A DNA stretch of 64,000 bases from Glycomyces arizonensis DSM 44726 (GCF_000482705.1 NZ_AXWO01000001.1:186001-250000); one strand, 5' to 3'. Counted from the first letter of the stretch, positions 26,534-36,519 are shown. Numbers and translations: made by a program. Notes: generated by a model not told the origin, from the sequence alone.

Positions 26534-26690
26534 CGATGCCGCCTTCCTCCCCCTGAACGCCTTCTCTCTGCCTGCGAGCCCCGGCGAGCAGGGACGGCAC
26601 CGCGAAGACCAAGAACACCGCGCATACCGCGACGAGTGCCCAGAAGAGCAGGCCGCCCAATGCCGCGACCAGGAAGAAGACGGCTCTCAC
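26520..26690 (-). CDS. Tiny membrane protein between hemQ and the S26 peptidase gene
   Basis: 56 residues starting with GTG, whose G is also the last base of the hemQ TAG stop. It has two hydrophobic helices in sequence (AVFFLVAALGGLLFWALVAV and AVFLVFAVPSLLAG) and a basic/acidic tail ending GIDGLF. It overlaps the peptidase gene by 14 bases. The overlaps on both sides and the clear membrane profile argue that it is a real gene that automatic annotation would miss. The function is unknown. Confidence 0.6.
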   Translation of the reverse strand: MRAVFFLVAALGGLLFWALVAVCAVFLVFAVPSLLAGARRQREGVQGEEGGIDGLF

Positions 26691-27403
26691 TAGGGCAGGT
26701 CGTCGATGATCTCGCCGATGGCGCGGCGGCGGCCGGTGAAGAACGGGATCTCCACTCGCACGTGCCGCCGCGCCCGGGAGGCGCGCAGCTCGCGCATGAG
26801 GTCCACCAGGCGGTGCAGCTCGTCGCCCTCGAACGCGAGGATCCACTCGTAGTCGCCCAGCGCGAACGCCGGGACCGTGTTGGCCCGCACGTCCGGGTAC
26901 TCGCGCGCCTGCATGCCGTGTTCGCGCAGCATGTCCCGCCGTTCCTCGTCCGGCAGCAGGTACCACTCGTAGGAGCGCACGAACGGGTACACGCACAGGT
27001 AGTTCCGCGGCGCTTCGTCCGCCACGAACGCCGGGAGGTGGCTGCGGTTGAACTCCGCGGGCCGGTGCACCGCCATGTTCGACCACACCGGCGCCAGGTG
27101 CCGCCCGAAGGCAGTGCGCCGCAGCTCCGAGTAGGCCTTCTGCAGCTGGTCGGGCGACTCGGCGTGCCACCACACCATGAGGTCGGCGTCGGCCCGCATG
27201 CCGGTCAGGTCGTACGTCCCGCGCACCGTCACGCCGCCGTCGGCGCAGTGCTTCTCGAAGAACGACTCGGTGTCGGCGACCAGGTCCTGCCGGATCGACG
27301 GGAGCGGCTCGGCGGCCCGGAACACCGACCACAGCGTGTAGCGGACGGTCTCGTTCAGTTCCTTGATGCGCTGGGCGTTGGGATTGTTCGACTGCTGTGA
27401 CAC
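26690..27403 (-). CDS. hemQ: Coproheme decarboxylase HemQ (chlorite dismutase family)
   Basis: 237 residues from GTG 27403, which has GAAGGA about 7 bases upstream. It belongs to the chlorite-dismutase-like family that decarboxylates coproheme to haem b in Gram-positive bacteria. [42 protein letters not shown] and [16 protein letters not shown] are visible; the His in the last motif is the likely haem ligand. It follows cgoX by 17 bases. Confidence 0.94.
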   Translation of the reverse strand: MSQQSNNPNAQRIKELNETVRYTLWSVFRAAEPLPSIRQDLVADTESFFEKHCADGGVTVRGTYDLTGMRADADLMVWWHAESPDQLQKAYSELRRTAFGRHLAPVWSNMAVHRPAEFNRSHLPAFVADEAPRNYLCVYPFVRSYEWYLLPDEERRDMLREHGMQAREYPDVRANTVPAFALGDYEWILAFEGDELHRLVDLMRELRASRARRHVRVEIPFFTGRRRAIGEIIDDLP

Positions 27404-27420
27404 GTTGCGGTCCTTCGGCA

Positions 27421-28818
27421 CTAGTCGGATTCGGTGAGTTGGGCGGCGATGTCGTCGGCGGCGGCCTGCCCGGAGGCGACGCACGCGGCGATGCCGACCC
27501 CGTCGACGGCGGCCCCGGCGATCGCGATGCCGCGGTGGGATCGCAGCTGCTCGCGGGCGGCGCGAATGCGCGCAGTGTGGCCCGGCGCGTACTGCGGGAG
27601 CGCCCCGCCCCAGCGGTCGACGCGCTGGGCGACCGGTTCGGGGACGCGGTGCCCGAGGTGCTCGCCGAGCTCGCGCAGGGCGGTCTTGGCGAGCGTCGCG
27701 TCGTCGTGCTGGAGCAGCGCCTCCTCGCCGAGGCGGCCCATCGAGACGCGCAGGAGCGTGCGCCGCCGCCCCAGGTGCGGCCACTTCCGGGAGGTGAACG
27801 TGGCGGCCTTGACCGATTTGCCGTTGCTCGCCGGGGTCAGGAAGCCCGAGCGAGGCGGCAGGTCGATGTCGTCGAACGCGAAGGACGCCAGGGCGACCGA
27901 GGCGTAGGCGACGCCCGAGAGCGCGGCGGCGGCCTCGGGTTCGACGCCGCGCAGGAGCCGGGCGGCGGGCGAGGCCGGGACGGCCAGGACGACCGCGTCG
28001 GCGTCCAGCCGCATGGGGTCGGGGACGGGACCGGCGACGGCCTCCCAGCCGTAGGGGGTGCGGCGCAGTTCGCGGACGGTCATGCCGAGGCGCACGTCGG
28101 CGCGGGAGGCGGCCGAGGTGGCGGTGACGAGGCGGGCCAGGCCGCCGTCGATCGAGGCGAAGACCGGCTTCCCCGTAGAGGGCCGTTTGACCTCGGCGAC
28201 GGCGTCGGTGAGGCGGGCGTGGCGCCGCAGCGCCTCGGCCAGCTGCGGCATGACGGCGGTGACCGAGAGCCGGTCGACGTCGCCGGCGTAGACCCCGGCG
28301 AGCATCGGCGAGACGAGCCGGTCGAGGACCTCCGAGCCGAGGCGCGTGCGCACCAGCTCCCCCACCGACATGTCGGCGCCGGGGGCGAGGATCGGCTCGC
28401 CGGAGTCGGGGGCCTCCTTGACGTCGGCGACGGCGGCGACGTCGGCCGGATCGGCGGGGATGCCCATCATGGTGCCGGTCGGGAAGTCGCGCAGGCGCCC
28501 GTCGAGGCTGAGCGCGGGCGCCAGGCCCGCGGGGTGGACGAGGGCGTCGCCGAGGCCGACGGCCCGGGCGAGCCCGACGGCTTCGGGCCTGGCGGCCAGG
28601 AGCGATTCGGCCCCGGCTTCGACGGGCCGTCCGGCGAGGTCGACGGTGTGGATCTTGCCGCCCAGGCGCGTCGAGCGCTCGGCGACGACGATCTCGGCGT
28701 CCTCGCCGAGCCGCTCGCGCAGCCGGTGGGCCGCGGCGAGGCCGGTGATGCCGCCGCCGACGATGAGGACCCGCGTCCGTCCACTGCTCGCTCGGGACGG
28801 GGTGAGCGCGGCGTTCAT
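27421..28818 (-). CDS. cgoX: Coproporphyrinogen III oxidase CgoX (HemY-type flavoprotein)
   Basis: 465 residues with the FAD-binding motif [19 protein letters not shown], the [11 protein letters not shown] signature, and the C-terminal [18 protein letters not shown]. In organisms with HemQ this enzyme oxidises coproporphyrinogen III, not protoporphyrinogen IX; that assignment rests on the neighbouring hemQ. ATG 28818 overlaps the hemE stop by four bases (ATGA), so the pair is translationally coupled. Confidence 0.92.
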   Translation of the reverse strand: MNAALTPSRASSGRTRVLIVGGGITGLAAAHRLRERLGEDAEIVVAERSTRLGGKIHTVDLAGRPVEAGAESLLAARPEAVGLARAVGLGDALVHPAGLAPALSLDGRLRDFPTGTMMGIPADPADVAAVADVKEAPDSGEPILAPGADMSVGELVRTRLGSEVLDRLVSPMLAGVYAGDVDRLSVTAVMPQLAEALRRHARLTDAVAEVKRPSTGKPVFASIDGGLARLVTATSAASRADVRLGMTVRELRRTPYGWEAVAGPVPDPMRLDADAVVLAVPASPAARLLRGVEPEAAAALSGVAYASVALASFAFDDIDLPPRSGFLTPASNGKSVKAATFTSRKWPHLGRRRTLLRVSMGRLGEEALLQHDDATLAKTALRELGEHLGHRVPEPVAQRVDRWGGALPQYAPGHTARIRAAREQLRSHRGIAIAGAAVDGVGIAACVASGQAAADDIAAQLTESD

Positions 28819-29873
28819 CGGGCGCTCGCCTCGTGGACGCGGTCGACGACGAGCGCCAGTTTGCCGGGGTCGGAGTCGGGCAGGACGCCGTGGCCGAGGT
28901 TGAAGATGTGGCCCCGGGCGGCCCGTCCGGCGCGCAGGACCTCGTCGGTGGCGGCCAGGAGCGGCTCGTCGTCGGCGAGGATCAGGGCCGGGTCGAGGTT
29001 GCCTTGGAGGGTCTTGCCGGGCAGACGCGCGGCCGCCTCATCGAGCGGGATGCGGAAGTCGACGCCGATGACCTCGGCGCCGGTCTCGGCCATGGCCTCG
29101 AGGAGGTGGCCGGTGCCGACGCCGAAGTGGATGCGCGGCACCGACTGGGCCACGCCCATCAGGGCCGCGGTGGAGTGCGGCAGCGCGAAGCGGCGGTAGT
29201 CGGCCTCCGAGAGCGCCCCGGCCCAGGAGTCGAACAGCTGGACGGCGCTGGCCCCGGCCTCGACTTGGACGCGCAGGAACTCGCCGCAGATCGCGGCCAG
29301 CTTGGCGGCGATGGCGTGCCACAGGTCGGGGCGCGAGCGCATGAGCGCCTTGGTCTTGGCGTGGTCCTTGGAGGGGCCGCCCTCGATGAGGTAGGAGGCG
29401 AGGGTGAAGGGCGCCCCGGCGAAGCCGATGAGCGGGGTGGGGCCGAGTTCGGCGGTGAGCAGGCCGACGGCCTCGGTGATGTAGCCGACGTCGCACGGGT
29501 CGAGGTTGCGCAGGCGGTCGACGTCGGCCTCGGTGCGGAAGGGCTCGGCGACGACGGGGCCGGTGCCGGGGACGATCTCGATGTCGAGGCCGATGGCGGC
29601 GAGGGGGACGACGATGTCGGAGAAGAAGATCGCAGCGTCCGTCTTGTAGCGGCGGACCGGCTGCATGGTGATCTCGCAGACCAGTTCGGGGGTGCGGCAG
29701 GCCTCCAGCATGGTGGTCCCCGCCCGCGCGGCGCGGTATTCGGGGAGCGAGCGCCCGGCTTGGCGCATGAACCAGACCGGGACGCGGTCGGGTTCCTCGC
29801 CGCGGCAGGCGGCGAGGAACGGGGACGTCGAGGCGCTCTTCGCCTCGGCCGGAGTTGCAGCAGCGGTACGCAC
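28815..29873 (-). CDS. hemE: Uroporphyrinogen decarboxylase
   Basis: About 352 residues. It removes four acetate carboxyls from uroporphyrinogen III. The catalytic motifs [18 protein letters not shown] and [17 protein letters not shown], and the C-terminal GNLDPALIL and [13 protein letters not shown], are intact. GTG 29873 gives the usual short N-terminus; ATG codons at 29912 and 29936 are alternatives. It is the first gene of hemE-cgoX-hemQ. A small repeat CTACT-TATC-AGTAG at 29961-29974 upstream might be a control site. Confidence 0.94.
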   Translation of the reverse strand: MRTAAATPAEAKSASTSPFLAACRGEEPDRVPVWFMRQAGRSLPEYRAARAGTTMLEACRTPELVCEITMQPVRRYKTDAAIFFSDIVVPLAAIGLDIEIVPGTGPVVAEPFRTEADVDRLRNLDPCDVGYITEAVGLLTAELGPTPLIGFAGAPFTLASYLIEGGPSKDHAKTKALMRSRPDLWHAIAAKLAAICGEFLRVQVEAGASAVQLFDSWAGALSEADYRRFALPHSTAALMGVAQSVPRIHFGVGTGHLLEAMAETGAEVIGVDFRIPLDEAAARLPGKTLQGNLDPALILADDEPLLAATDEVLRAGRAARGHIFNLGHGVLPDSDPGKLALVVDRVHEASAR

Positions 29874-30071
29874 ACGGCCATCTTGGCACGCTGGGGGACG
29901 CCCGTCCCGCATCGGCGAGTGCGATGTGGCGCGCACCGTGGCGGGGGTGTGTCCGGGGCGCTACTTATCAGTAGGTGCGAATAGTGCAATAGGCCCACGT
30001 TCGGGTGTATATCGGTCTCCTGTCCGGCGGGGCAGTGGCGCGACCTGCGGGCCTGGCCGTACCGTGAACAG

Positions 30072-31283
30072 GTGACCGATCCCCAGCCCGAACCAGACAC
30101 CGAACTCCTGACCGAGCCGCGAGAAGGGATGCCGCCGCTCATCCAGACCTCCGCCGACCTCGCCCTGGCGGCGGCGCGGCTGGCGTCCGGTTCGGGTCCC
30201 ATCGCCATCGACACCGAGCGCGCCTCGGGTTTCCGCTACTCGGGTCGCGCGTACCTCATCCAGTTGCGCCGCGCCGGTGCGGGGACCGTCCTGGTCGACC
30301 CCATCCCCATCGACGACCTGGCGCCGCTGCGGGCGGCCTTGAGCGGTCCGGAGTGGATCCTCCACGCCGCGAGCCAGGACCTGCCGTGCCTGGCCGAGCT
30401 CGACCTGCACCCGGTCAGCCTGTTCGACACGGAGCTGGCGGCGCGGCTGTGCGACTTCGAGAAGGTGGGGCTCGCCTCGATCACCGAGCAGCTGCTCGGG
30501 TTCCGGCTGGAGAAGCAGCACTCGGCGGCCGACTGGTCCTCGCGCCCGCTGCCGCACGACTGGCTCGTCTACGCCGCGCTCGACGTCGAGCTGCTGCTGG
30601 AGCTGCGCGGGAAGCTGTCCGCCGAGCTGGCCGAGCAGGGCAAGAGCGCCTGGGCCGAGGCCGAGTTCGAGCACGTGCGCACCGCGGGGCCGCCCAAGCC
30701 GCGCCGGGAGCCGTGGCGGCGGACCTCCGGCATCCACAAGGTGCGCGGCGCGAAGGCCTTGAGCCGGGTGCGCGCGGTCTGGGAGGCCCGCGACGAGCTG
30801 GCCCGCAAGCTCGACCGGGCGCCGGGCAAGGTGCTGCCGGACGCGGCGATCGTGGAGGCCGCGGTGAACGACCCGACCGACTTCGCCGAGCTGATGAGCC
30901 TGCCGGGGTTCCGGCGGCGCGGCGGGCGCACCAACGCGCGGCTGTGGCTCTCGGCGCTGTCCTCGGCCAGGGGCCTGGAGGGCGAGCACCTGCCGTCGAC
31001 GACGCCGCCGCAGGAGGGGCCGCCGGCGACGCACCGCTGGGCCGACCGCGACCCGGACGCGGCCGAGCGGCTCACCGCCGCCCGCGAGGTGGTGACCGGC
31101 GTGGCCGAGGCGCACCGCCTGCCGCCGGAGAACCTCATCACGCCCTCGATCGTGCGGGCCCTGGCGTGGGAACCGCCGAAGCTGGTCTCCGAGCAGCACG
31201 TCCGGGATACGCTCCTGCAGGCGGGAGCCCGGCCGTGGCAGGTGGACCTCCTGGCCGAGGGCCTGGCCGCGGCGCTGCGTTAG
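30072..31283 (+). CDS. rnd: Ribonuclease D-like 3'-5' exonuclease
   Basis: 403 residues with the DEDD exonuclease motifs: PIAIDTERASG (Asp-x-Glu), ILHAASQDLPCLAEL (Asp) and WLVYAALDVELLLEL (Tyr and Asp). An HRDC domain follows at about 220-290, with a further C-terminal region typical of the actinobacterial form. It trims 3' ends of stable RNAs. GTG 30072 has no good ribosome-binding site, and TACCGT at 30060-30065 would place transcription on that codon, so it may be leaderless. Divergent from hemE. Confidence 0.88.
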   Translation: MTDPQPEPDTELLTEPREGMPPLIQTSADLALAAARLASGSGPIAIDTERASGFRYSGRAYLIQLRRAGAGTVLVDPIPIDDLAPLRAALSGPEWILHAASQDLPCLAELDLHPVSLFDTELAARLCDFEKVGLASITEQLLGFRLEKQHSAADWSSRPLPHDWLVYAALDVELLLELRGKLSAELAEQGKSAWAEAEFEHVRTAGPPKPRREPWRRTSGIHKVRGAKALSRVRAVWEARDELARKLDRAPGKVLPDAAIVEAAVNDPTDFAELMSLPGFRRRGGRTNARLWLSALSSARGLEGEHLPSTTPPQEGPPATHRWADRDPDAAERLTAAREVVTGVAEAHRLPPENLITPSIVRALAWEPPKLVSEQHVRDTLLQAGARPWQVDLLAEGLAAALR

Positions 31284-31333
31284 CGGCTCGCGACCTGCGG
31301 AGGGAACGCCCGCGCGACGCGCCGGGGCGAGGC

Positions 31334-31362
31334 GTGACATCTATCTTACTTGCGAGTAACAT
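31334..31362 (+). promoter_or_regulatory. fadAB promoter overlapped by a TetR-type operator
   Basis: GTGACA at 31334-31339 and TAACAT at 31357-31362 are 17 bases apart. Between and over them lies TTACT-TGCG-AGTAA (31346-31359), a 5-bp inverted repeat over the spacer and the -10 box. That geometry is what a repressor of fatty-acid degradation would use. The regulator is not in the window. Confidence 0.55.
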
Positions 31363-31397
31363 CGCGTGTGACGCCGCATACCCAAAGGAGGGCAAGC

Positions 31398-32591
31398 GTG
31401 AGAGACACCATCCGCGATGTCGTCTTCGTCGACGGAGTGAGGACGCCGTTCGGCAAGGCCGGGAAGCTCTACGAGGAGACCCGCGCAGACGACATGATCA
31501 TCCGCTGCATCAGGACGCTCCTGCGCCGCAACCCGGCGCTGCCGCCTGAACGCGTCGACGAGGTGGCCCTGGCGGCCACCACCCAGATCGGCGACCAGGG
31601 TCTCACGTTGGGCCGCTCGGCGGCGCTGCTGGCGGGCCTGCCCCGCTCGGTTCCCGGCTTCTCGATCGACCGCATGTGCGCCGGAGCGATGACCGCGGTG
31701 ACCGCCGTGTCGTCCGCGATCGCCTCGCGCCAGTACGACATCGCCATCGCCGGCGGTGTGGAGTCGATGAGCAACCACCCCATGGGCGAGGGCGTCGACC
31801 CCAACCCGCGCATCGTCGCCGAGAAGCTCGTCGACACCGACGCGCTGGTCATGGGCAACACCGCCGAGAACCTGCACGACCTGTTCCCGGCCATCACCAA
31901 GGAGCGCGCCGACGCCTACGCGGCGGGCACGCAGCACCGCTACGCCGCCGCGCTCGACCGGCTGAGGGCCGACTTCGCCACCATGGCCGCCCGCTCCGCG
32001 GACGAGGGCTGGACCGTGGCCACCGACGACCAGCTGCCGCGGCCCGAGACCACCGTGGAGGGCCTGGCCGACCTGCGCACGCCGTTCCGCCCCCACGGCC
32101 GGGTCACCGCCGGGACCGCCGCGCCGCTGACCGACGGCGCCACCGCCTGCCTCGTGGCCGACGCCGAGACCGCCGCCGAGCTGGGGCTGCCGGTGGCCAT
32201 GACGATGGTCGGCTTCGCGTTCGCGGGCGTCGACCCCGAGACGATGGGCGTCGGGCCGATCCCGTCCACCGAGAAGGCCCTGGCGCGCGCCGGGCTCACC
32301 ATCGACGACATCGGGCTCTTCGAGATCAACGAGGCCTTCGCCGTCCAGGTCCTGGCCTTCCTCGACCACTTCAAGATCGCCGACGACGACCCGCGAGTCA
32401 ACCCGTGGGGCGGGGCGATCGCCATGGGCCACCCGCTGGCCTCCTCCGGCGTGCGGCTGATGACGCAGCTGGCGCGCGAGTTCGCCGAGCACCCCGAGGT
32501 GCGCTACGGCATCACCACCATGTGCGTCGGCCTCGGCCAGGGCGGCACGGTCATCTGGGAGAACCCGAACTTCGAGGGAGACAAGTCATGA
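31398..32591 (+). CDS. fadA: Acetyl-CoA acyltransferase (3-ketoacyl-CoA thiolase)
   Basis: 397 residues, the thiolase of the beta-oxidation complex. The active-site Cys is in DRMCAGAMTAVTA, followed by VGGVESMS-like GGVESMSNHPMG. The catalytic His is in GGAIAMGHPLASSG and the second Cys in TTMCVGLGQGG. GTG 31398 has AAAGGAGGG 6 bases upstream. It overlaps fadB as ATGA, so the two subunits are made together. Confidence 0.95.
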   Translation: MRDTIRDVVFVDGVRTPFGKAGKLYEETRADDMIIRCIRTLLRRNPALPPERVDEVALAATTQIGDQGLTLGRSAALLAGLPRSVPGFSIDRMCAGAMTAVTAVSSAIASRQYDIAIAGGVESMSNHPMGEGVDPNPRIVAEKLVDTDALVMGNTAENLHDLFPAITKERADAYAAGTQHRYAAALDRLRADFATMAARSADEGWTVATDDQLPRPETTVEGLADLRTPFRPHGRVTAGTAAPLTDGATACLVADAETAAELGLPVAMTMVGFAFAGVDPETMGVGPIPSTEKALARAGLTIDDIGLFEINEAFAVQVLAFLDHFKIADDDPRVNPWGGAIAMGHPLASSGVRLMTQLAREFAEHPEVRYGITTMCVGLGQGGTVIWENPNFEGDKS

Positions 32592-34675
32592 GCACCTTCC
32601 CTGTCGAGCTTCCCGAATTCCCCGACGAGGTCGTCACCGAGGCGCTCGTCCGCTACATCGAGCCGCCGGGGCTGGGCGGCCGCGCGGCGCTCATCACCCT
32701 CGACAACGGCTACGACCACACCAAGCCCACGTCGATGGGCCCGGCCGGGATGCGGAACCTGTGGGACGCGTTCGACGAGGCGCTGGCCTCGGACGCGAAG
32801 TTCGTGGCCGTCACCGGCAAGCCGTTCATCTTCCTGGCCGGCGCCGACATCAAGCTCATGCCGCTGCTGGAGACGCGGCAGCAGGGCGTCGACATGGCCC
32901 GGGCCGGGCACGCGCTGTACCGGCGGCTGCGCGACTCGTCGATCCCGACGTTCGCGTTCGTCAACGGCACCGCGCTGGGCGGCGGCCTGGAGCTGGCGCT
33001 GCACTGCCATTACCGGACGGTGTCGGCCGGCGCCGTCGCACTCGGGCTGCCGGAGGTCTCGATCGGGCTCATCCCCGGCTGGGGCGGCTCGCAGCTGCTG
33101 CCGAACCTCATCGGGCCCGAGGCCGCCGCGCAGGTCGTCATCGGCAACCCGCTCAACCAGAACAAGATGATGCGCGGCCCCGATCTGACGAAGCTCGGCA
33201 TCGCCGACGCCCAGTTCGAGGCCGCCGACTTCCTCGAGGAGTCGGTGGCGTGGGCGACGGCCGTGGTGAACGGCGAGATCACCGTGGAACGGGCCCAGAT
33301 CGACCACGGCGAGTCCTGGCAGGCGGTCATGGCCGGGGTGCGCCGGATGGTCGAGGAGAAGGTGCACAATGCCTCTCCGGCGGCGATGCGGGCGCTCGAC
33401 CTGCTGGAGCTGGCCCGCACCGCCTCGTTCGACGAGGGGACGGCGGCCGAGAACGAGGCGCTGGCCGACTGCGCCGCCTCGCCGGAGTTCAAGACGAGCC
33501 TGTACGCGTTCAACCTCGTGCGGAGGCTCGGCCGCCGTCCGGAAGGCGCGCCGAGTGCGGGACTGGCGAAGGAGATCGGCAAGGTCGGCGTCGTCGGGGC
33601 CGGGCTCATGGCCGGGCAGATCGCGCTCATGTTCGCGCGGCGCCTGGAGGTCCCGGTCGTCATGACCGACCTCGACGCCGAGCGGGCCGAGCGGGGCCTG
33701 GCGCACGTGCGGGCCGAGATCGACAAGCTCGAGGCGAAGGGCCGGGCTTCGAAGCTCAAGGCCGCGAAGCTGCGCTCGCTCGTGTCGGCCAGCGCCGACA
33801 AGGGCGTCTACGCCGACTGCGACCTGGTCATCGAGGCCGTGTTCGAGGAGCTCAAGGTCAAGCAGGCGGTGTTCGCCGAGATCGAGCCGATCGTCTCCGA
33901 GGAGTGCCTGCTGGTCACCAACACCTCGGGGCTGTCGGTCACGGCGATGGCCGCGAAGCTGGCCCGCCCCGAGCGCCTCGTCGGGATGCACTTCTTCAAC
34001 CCGGTGGCGGTCATGCCGCTGGTGGAGGTCATCGCGACCGCCTCGACCGACCAGGAGACGCTGGCGACGGCCTACGCGGTGGCCAAGAAGTTGAAGAAGA
34101 CCGCCGTCGGTTCGGCGGACCGTCCGGCGTTCATCGTCAACCGGCTCCTGGGCCGGATGCTGGCCGAGGTCACCGGCGCGGTGGACGAGGGCACGCCGGT
34201 GGAGGCGGCGGACGTGGCGCTCGACGAGCTGGGGCTGCCGATGCGGCCGTTCGCGCTGCTGGAGCTGGTGGGCCTCCAGGTCGCCTGGCACCTGTGCGCG
34301 CACCTCAACGAGGACCTGGGGCCGCGCTTCCCGGTCTCGGCGAACCTGCGGCGCCTGGCCGAGGCCGACGTGCCGGTGTTCGACCCGGACGCGAAGGGCC
34401 GGGGGCGTCTGACCGAGGCAGGGAAGGCGCTGCTCGAGTTCGGCGACAAGGCGTCGACGGCCGAGGAGGTCAGGCACCGGGTGCTGGCGGGTCTGGCCGA
34501 GGAGGTCGCCCTGATGCTCGACGAGGGCGTCGTGCCCGGGCCGCGGCAGATCGACCTGGCGATGATCCTGGGCGCGGGCTTCCCGTTCTGGCTCGGGGGG
34601 CTCACGCCGTACCTGGACCGGGCGGGGATTTCGGCCGAGGTGTCCGGAGATTCGTTCGGCGCCATGGAAATGTGA
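32588..34675 (+). CDS. fadB: Multifunctional fatty-acid oxidation protein (enoyl-CoA hydratase / 3-hydroxyacyl-CoA dehydrogenase)
   Basis: 695 residues. The N-terminal crotonase domain has TGKPFIFLAGADIKLM (oxyanion hole) and GTALGGGLELALHCHYR with GLPEVSIGLIPGWGG, holding the catalytic Glu residues. The dehydrogenase part has KVGVVGAGLMAGQIALMFAR (NAD fold), TNTSGLSVTAMAA and RLVGMHFFNPVAVMPLVEV (catalytic His), then two C-terminal helical domains. With fadA it forms the trifunctional beta-oxidation unit. The start ATG is inside the fadA stop. Confidence 0.95.
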   Translation: MSTFPVELPEFPDEVVTEALVRYIEPPGLGGRAALITLDNGYDHTKPTSMGPAGMRNLWDAFDEALASDAKFVAVTGKPFIFLAGADIKLMPLLETRQQGVDMARAGHALYRRLRDSSIPTFAFVNGTALGGGLELALHCHYRTVSAGAVALGLPEVSIGLIPGWGGSQLLPNLIGPEAAAQVVIGNPLNQNKMMRGPDLTKLGIADAQFEAADFLEESVAWATAVVNGEITVERAQIDHGESWQAVMAGVRRMVEEKVHNASPAAMRALDLLELARTASFDEGTAAENEALADCAASPEFKTSLYAFNLVRRLGRRPEGAPSAGLAKEIGKVGVVGAGLMAGQIALMFARRLEVPVVMTDLDAERAERGLAHVRAEIDKLEAKGRASKLKAAKLRSLVSASADKGVYADCDLVIEAVFEELKVKQAVFAEIEPIVSEECLLVTNTSGLSVTAMAAKLARPERLVGMHFFNPVAVMPLVEVIATASTDQETLATAYAVAKKLKKTAVGSADRPAFIVNRLLGRMLAEVTGAVDEGTPVEAADVALDELGLPMRPFALLELVGLQVAWHLCAHLNEDLGPRFPVSANLRRLAEADVPVFDPDAKGRGRLTEAGKALLEFGDKASTAEEVRHRVLAGLAEEVALMLDEGVVPGPRQIDLAMILGAGFPFWLGGLTPYLDRAGISAEVSGDSFGAMEM

Positions 34676-34697
34676 CGGCAGTCACTTTATCTTTAGT

Positions 34698-34737
34698 CCG
34701 AGCCCGGACTCATCCGTTGGGATGAGTCCGGGCTCGG
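34698..34737 (+). terminator. Strong hairpin terminator after fadB
   Basis: An 18-bp perfect stem (34698-34715 with 34720-34737) with a 4-base loop lies 22 bases past the fadB stop. No long T run follows on either strand, but the stem is the strongest in the window. Confidence 0.65.
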
Positions 34738-34888
34738 CCCTTGTCCCGCGTGGGGACCCGTTAACATGCGCACACGGTCGGTAACCGTCCAAAGTTGCCG
34801 AATCCGTCGCTATCGGGGAAACCGCACAAGCCGGAAAAGAATTGACGGAACCGCTCCCATTCCTTTGCATACCATCAAGTAACAATCT

Positions 34889-34916
34889 TTGACCTGGGGG
34901 TTCTTGGTCCTACGGT
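34889..34916 (+). promoter_or_regulatory. Promoter of the first lysozyme-like gene, probably leaderless
   Basis: TTGACC at 34889-34894 and TACGGT at 34911-34916, 16 bases apart, would start transcription at about 34923, which is the ATG. There is no Shine-Dalgarno sequence before it. Confidence 0.55.
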
Positions 34917-34922
34917 AGTCGA

Positions 34923-36158
34923 ATGCAATTTCGCGAGACGATCGAAGGCGCGACCGGCTCCGCCCGGAGTGCCGCAATTGCTACCCGCAACCGACTGCTA
35001 TCGCTCACCTCTCAGTTGCAAGAGAGGCTCGGGCCGCGACTGACCGTTCTGGGAACGATCACCGCGAACCTCGCCGCCTACCTCAAGGGCCTCGCCCTTT
35101 CCGTCATCACCCTCAGCAAGCCCCTGGTCTCCCGCTTGGCGAGCGCCGCCATCACCGCCACCGTCGCGGTCATCAGCGTCGCCGCCATCGCCGTCGACCG
35201 CAGCCGGCCGCTGGCCGCCCGGCTGTCCAAGCACCTCGAACCCGCCATCGACCTTCTCAAGCGCGCCGCCGCCGTCGCCGCCGAGCGCAGCCGGCCGCTG
35301 ACCTCCTGGGTCGCTCAGCGCATCGAGCCCTGGAACGCCCTGCTCAAGGACCTCGCCGCCGTCGCCGGGCACGCCGCCCGGCGGGCCGGTGAGGCCGCCG
35401 CCGACCTGGCCCGGCCGCTGGTCACCCGCGTGACCGACCGGTTCGGCGTCCGCGTGACCGTCATCGGCGCGGCCACGGCCGTCTTCGTCGGCTCGACCGG
35501 CAGCACGGCCTGGGCCATCACGGCCATGGACGTCCCGCCCGGCGAGACCTTCACCGAGCAGACCTACGACGACACCACCGCCCTGACCATCGCCGGGATC
35601 GCCGAGGACGCCTCGAGCATGTCCGAGTCGATCGCCGACGCGCAGAGCGAGGCCGACGCCGCGGCCGAGGCCCAGGCCGCCGAAGAGGCCAAGAAGGCCG
35701 AAGCGGCCGAGCCCGACCCCGTCGGCGGCCTCAGCGACGCGCAGATGGACAACGCCGTCGCCATCATCGAGGCCGGCAAGGACGAGGGCCTGGACCGGGA
35801 CGGCTGGGCGGTCGCGCTCTCCACGGCCATGCAGGAGTCCAAGTTCAGGAACTACGCCAACGTGAACGTTCCCGAGTCCTACGACTACGAGTACCAGGCC
35901 GAGGGCTCCGACCACGACTCGGTCGGCCTCTTCCAGCAGCGGCCCTCCTCGGGCTGGGGCACGGTCGAGGAGCTCATGGACCCGAAGACCTCGGCGTCCA
36001 GGTTCTACGAGTCGCTGAAGAACGTCGACGACTGGGAGGACATGCCCGTGACCATCGCGGCGCAGACCGTGCAGGTCTCGGCCTTCCCCGACGCCTACGC
36101 GCAGTGGGAGGACCTGGCCTGGGACATCATCGAGTCCTACGAGGACGCCCACTCATAA
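34923..36158 (+). CDS. Membrane-anchored lysozyme-like wall hydrolase, paralogue 1
   Basis: 411 residues. The first 200 are helical and basic with repeated SRPL-type segments and two or three hydrophobic stretches, the last (RVTVIGAATAVFVGSTGSTA, about 178-200) resembling a signal anchor. A charged Ala-rich linker follows. The C-terminal 140 residues are a lysozyme/transglycosylase-like domain: NAVAIIEAGKDEGLD, the catalytic-type Glu305 in AMQESKFRN, DHDSVGLFQQRPSSGWG, and TVQVSAFPDAYAQWE. Murein cleavage is inferred. The start is set by the promoter. The next gene encodes a second copy of the domain. Confidence 0.72.
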   Translation: MQFRETIEGATGSARSAAIATRNRLLSLTSQLQERLGPRLTVLGTITANLAAYLKGLALSVITLSKPLVSRLASAAITATVAVISVAAIAVDRSRPLAARLSKHLEPAIDLLKRAAAVAAERSRPLTSWVAQRIEPWNALLKDLAAVAGHAARRAGEAAADLARPLVTRVTDRFGVRVTVIGAATAVFVGSTGSTAWAITAMDVPPGETFTEQTYDDTTALTIAGIAEDASSMSESIADAQSEADAAAEAQAAEEAKKAEAAEPDPVGGLSDAQMDNAVAIIEAGKDEGLDRDGWAVALSTAMQESKFRNYANVNVPESYDYEYQAEGSDHDSVGLFQQRPSSGWGTVEELMDPKTSASRFYESLKNVDDWEDMPVTIAAQTVQVSAFPDAYAQWEDLAWDIIESYEDAHS

Positions 36159-36201
36159 CCCGCAACCCATCAAGGGAAGACTTACCTTCCGCCTCCCATA
36201 A

Positions 36202-36233
36202 GGAACGGGCCTCGCGCATGCGGGGCCCGTTCC
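36202..36233 (+). terminator. Hairpin terminator after lysozyme-like paralogue 1
   Basis: GGAACGGGCC (36202-36211) pairs exactly with GGCCCGTTCC (36224-36233), and the loop itself contains GCGCATGCG. It lies 44 bases behind the stop codon. Confidence 0.65.
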
Positions 36234-36519
36234 CGTATCCGCATTCAACACGTTCCGTCACCGATCAACGACTCCGCCGACATGATCACGAACACACTGC
36301 ACACTCGGTGATTTCGCGTCGTCCGGCGGACTGCGGGCGCTCGACCGAACGGCCGAGACGGGGCCCGCAAGATTGTGGGAGCGCACACAGATGCAGTGAT
36401 AGCGCGCTTTCCCGGCGAATGGGGCACTCACCCCGACGGGTGATCGGAGCCCCACGTCCGCGCGGCGACGCCCACGCTGTCCGTCTGAGCAGCGCTTTTG
36501 CACTTCTAACCTTGCGCGA
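36234..36519. other. Intergenic region between the two lysozyme-like genes
   Basis: No gene is seen; frames on both strands are shadows. Close to the next gene, TAACCT at 36507-36512 could be a -10 box placing transcription on the ATG at 36520. A short inverted repeat, CACCCCGACGGGTG, lies at 36430-36443. Confidence 0.4.

Noticed and set aside
34745-34840. Possible c-di-AMP (ydaO-type) riboswitch before lysozyme-like paralogue 1, because of CCGAATCCGTC and GGGGAAACCG words
   Set aside because: The essential GGGGTGAA element is missing, and the best promoter (34889-34916) starts transcription at the ATG, which leaves no leader RNA.
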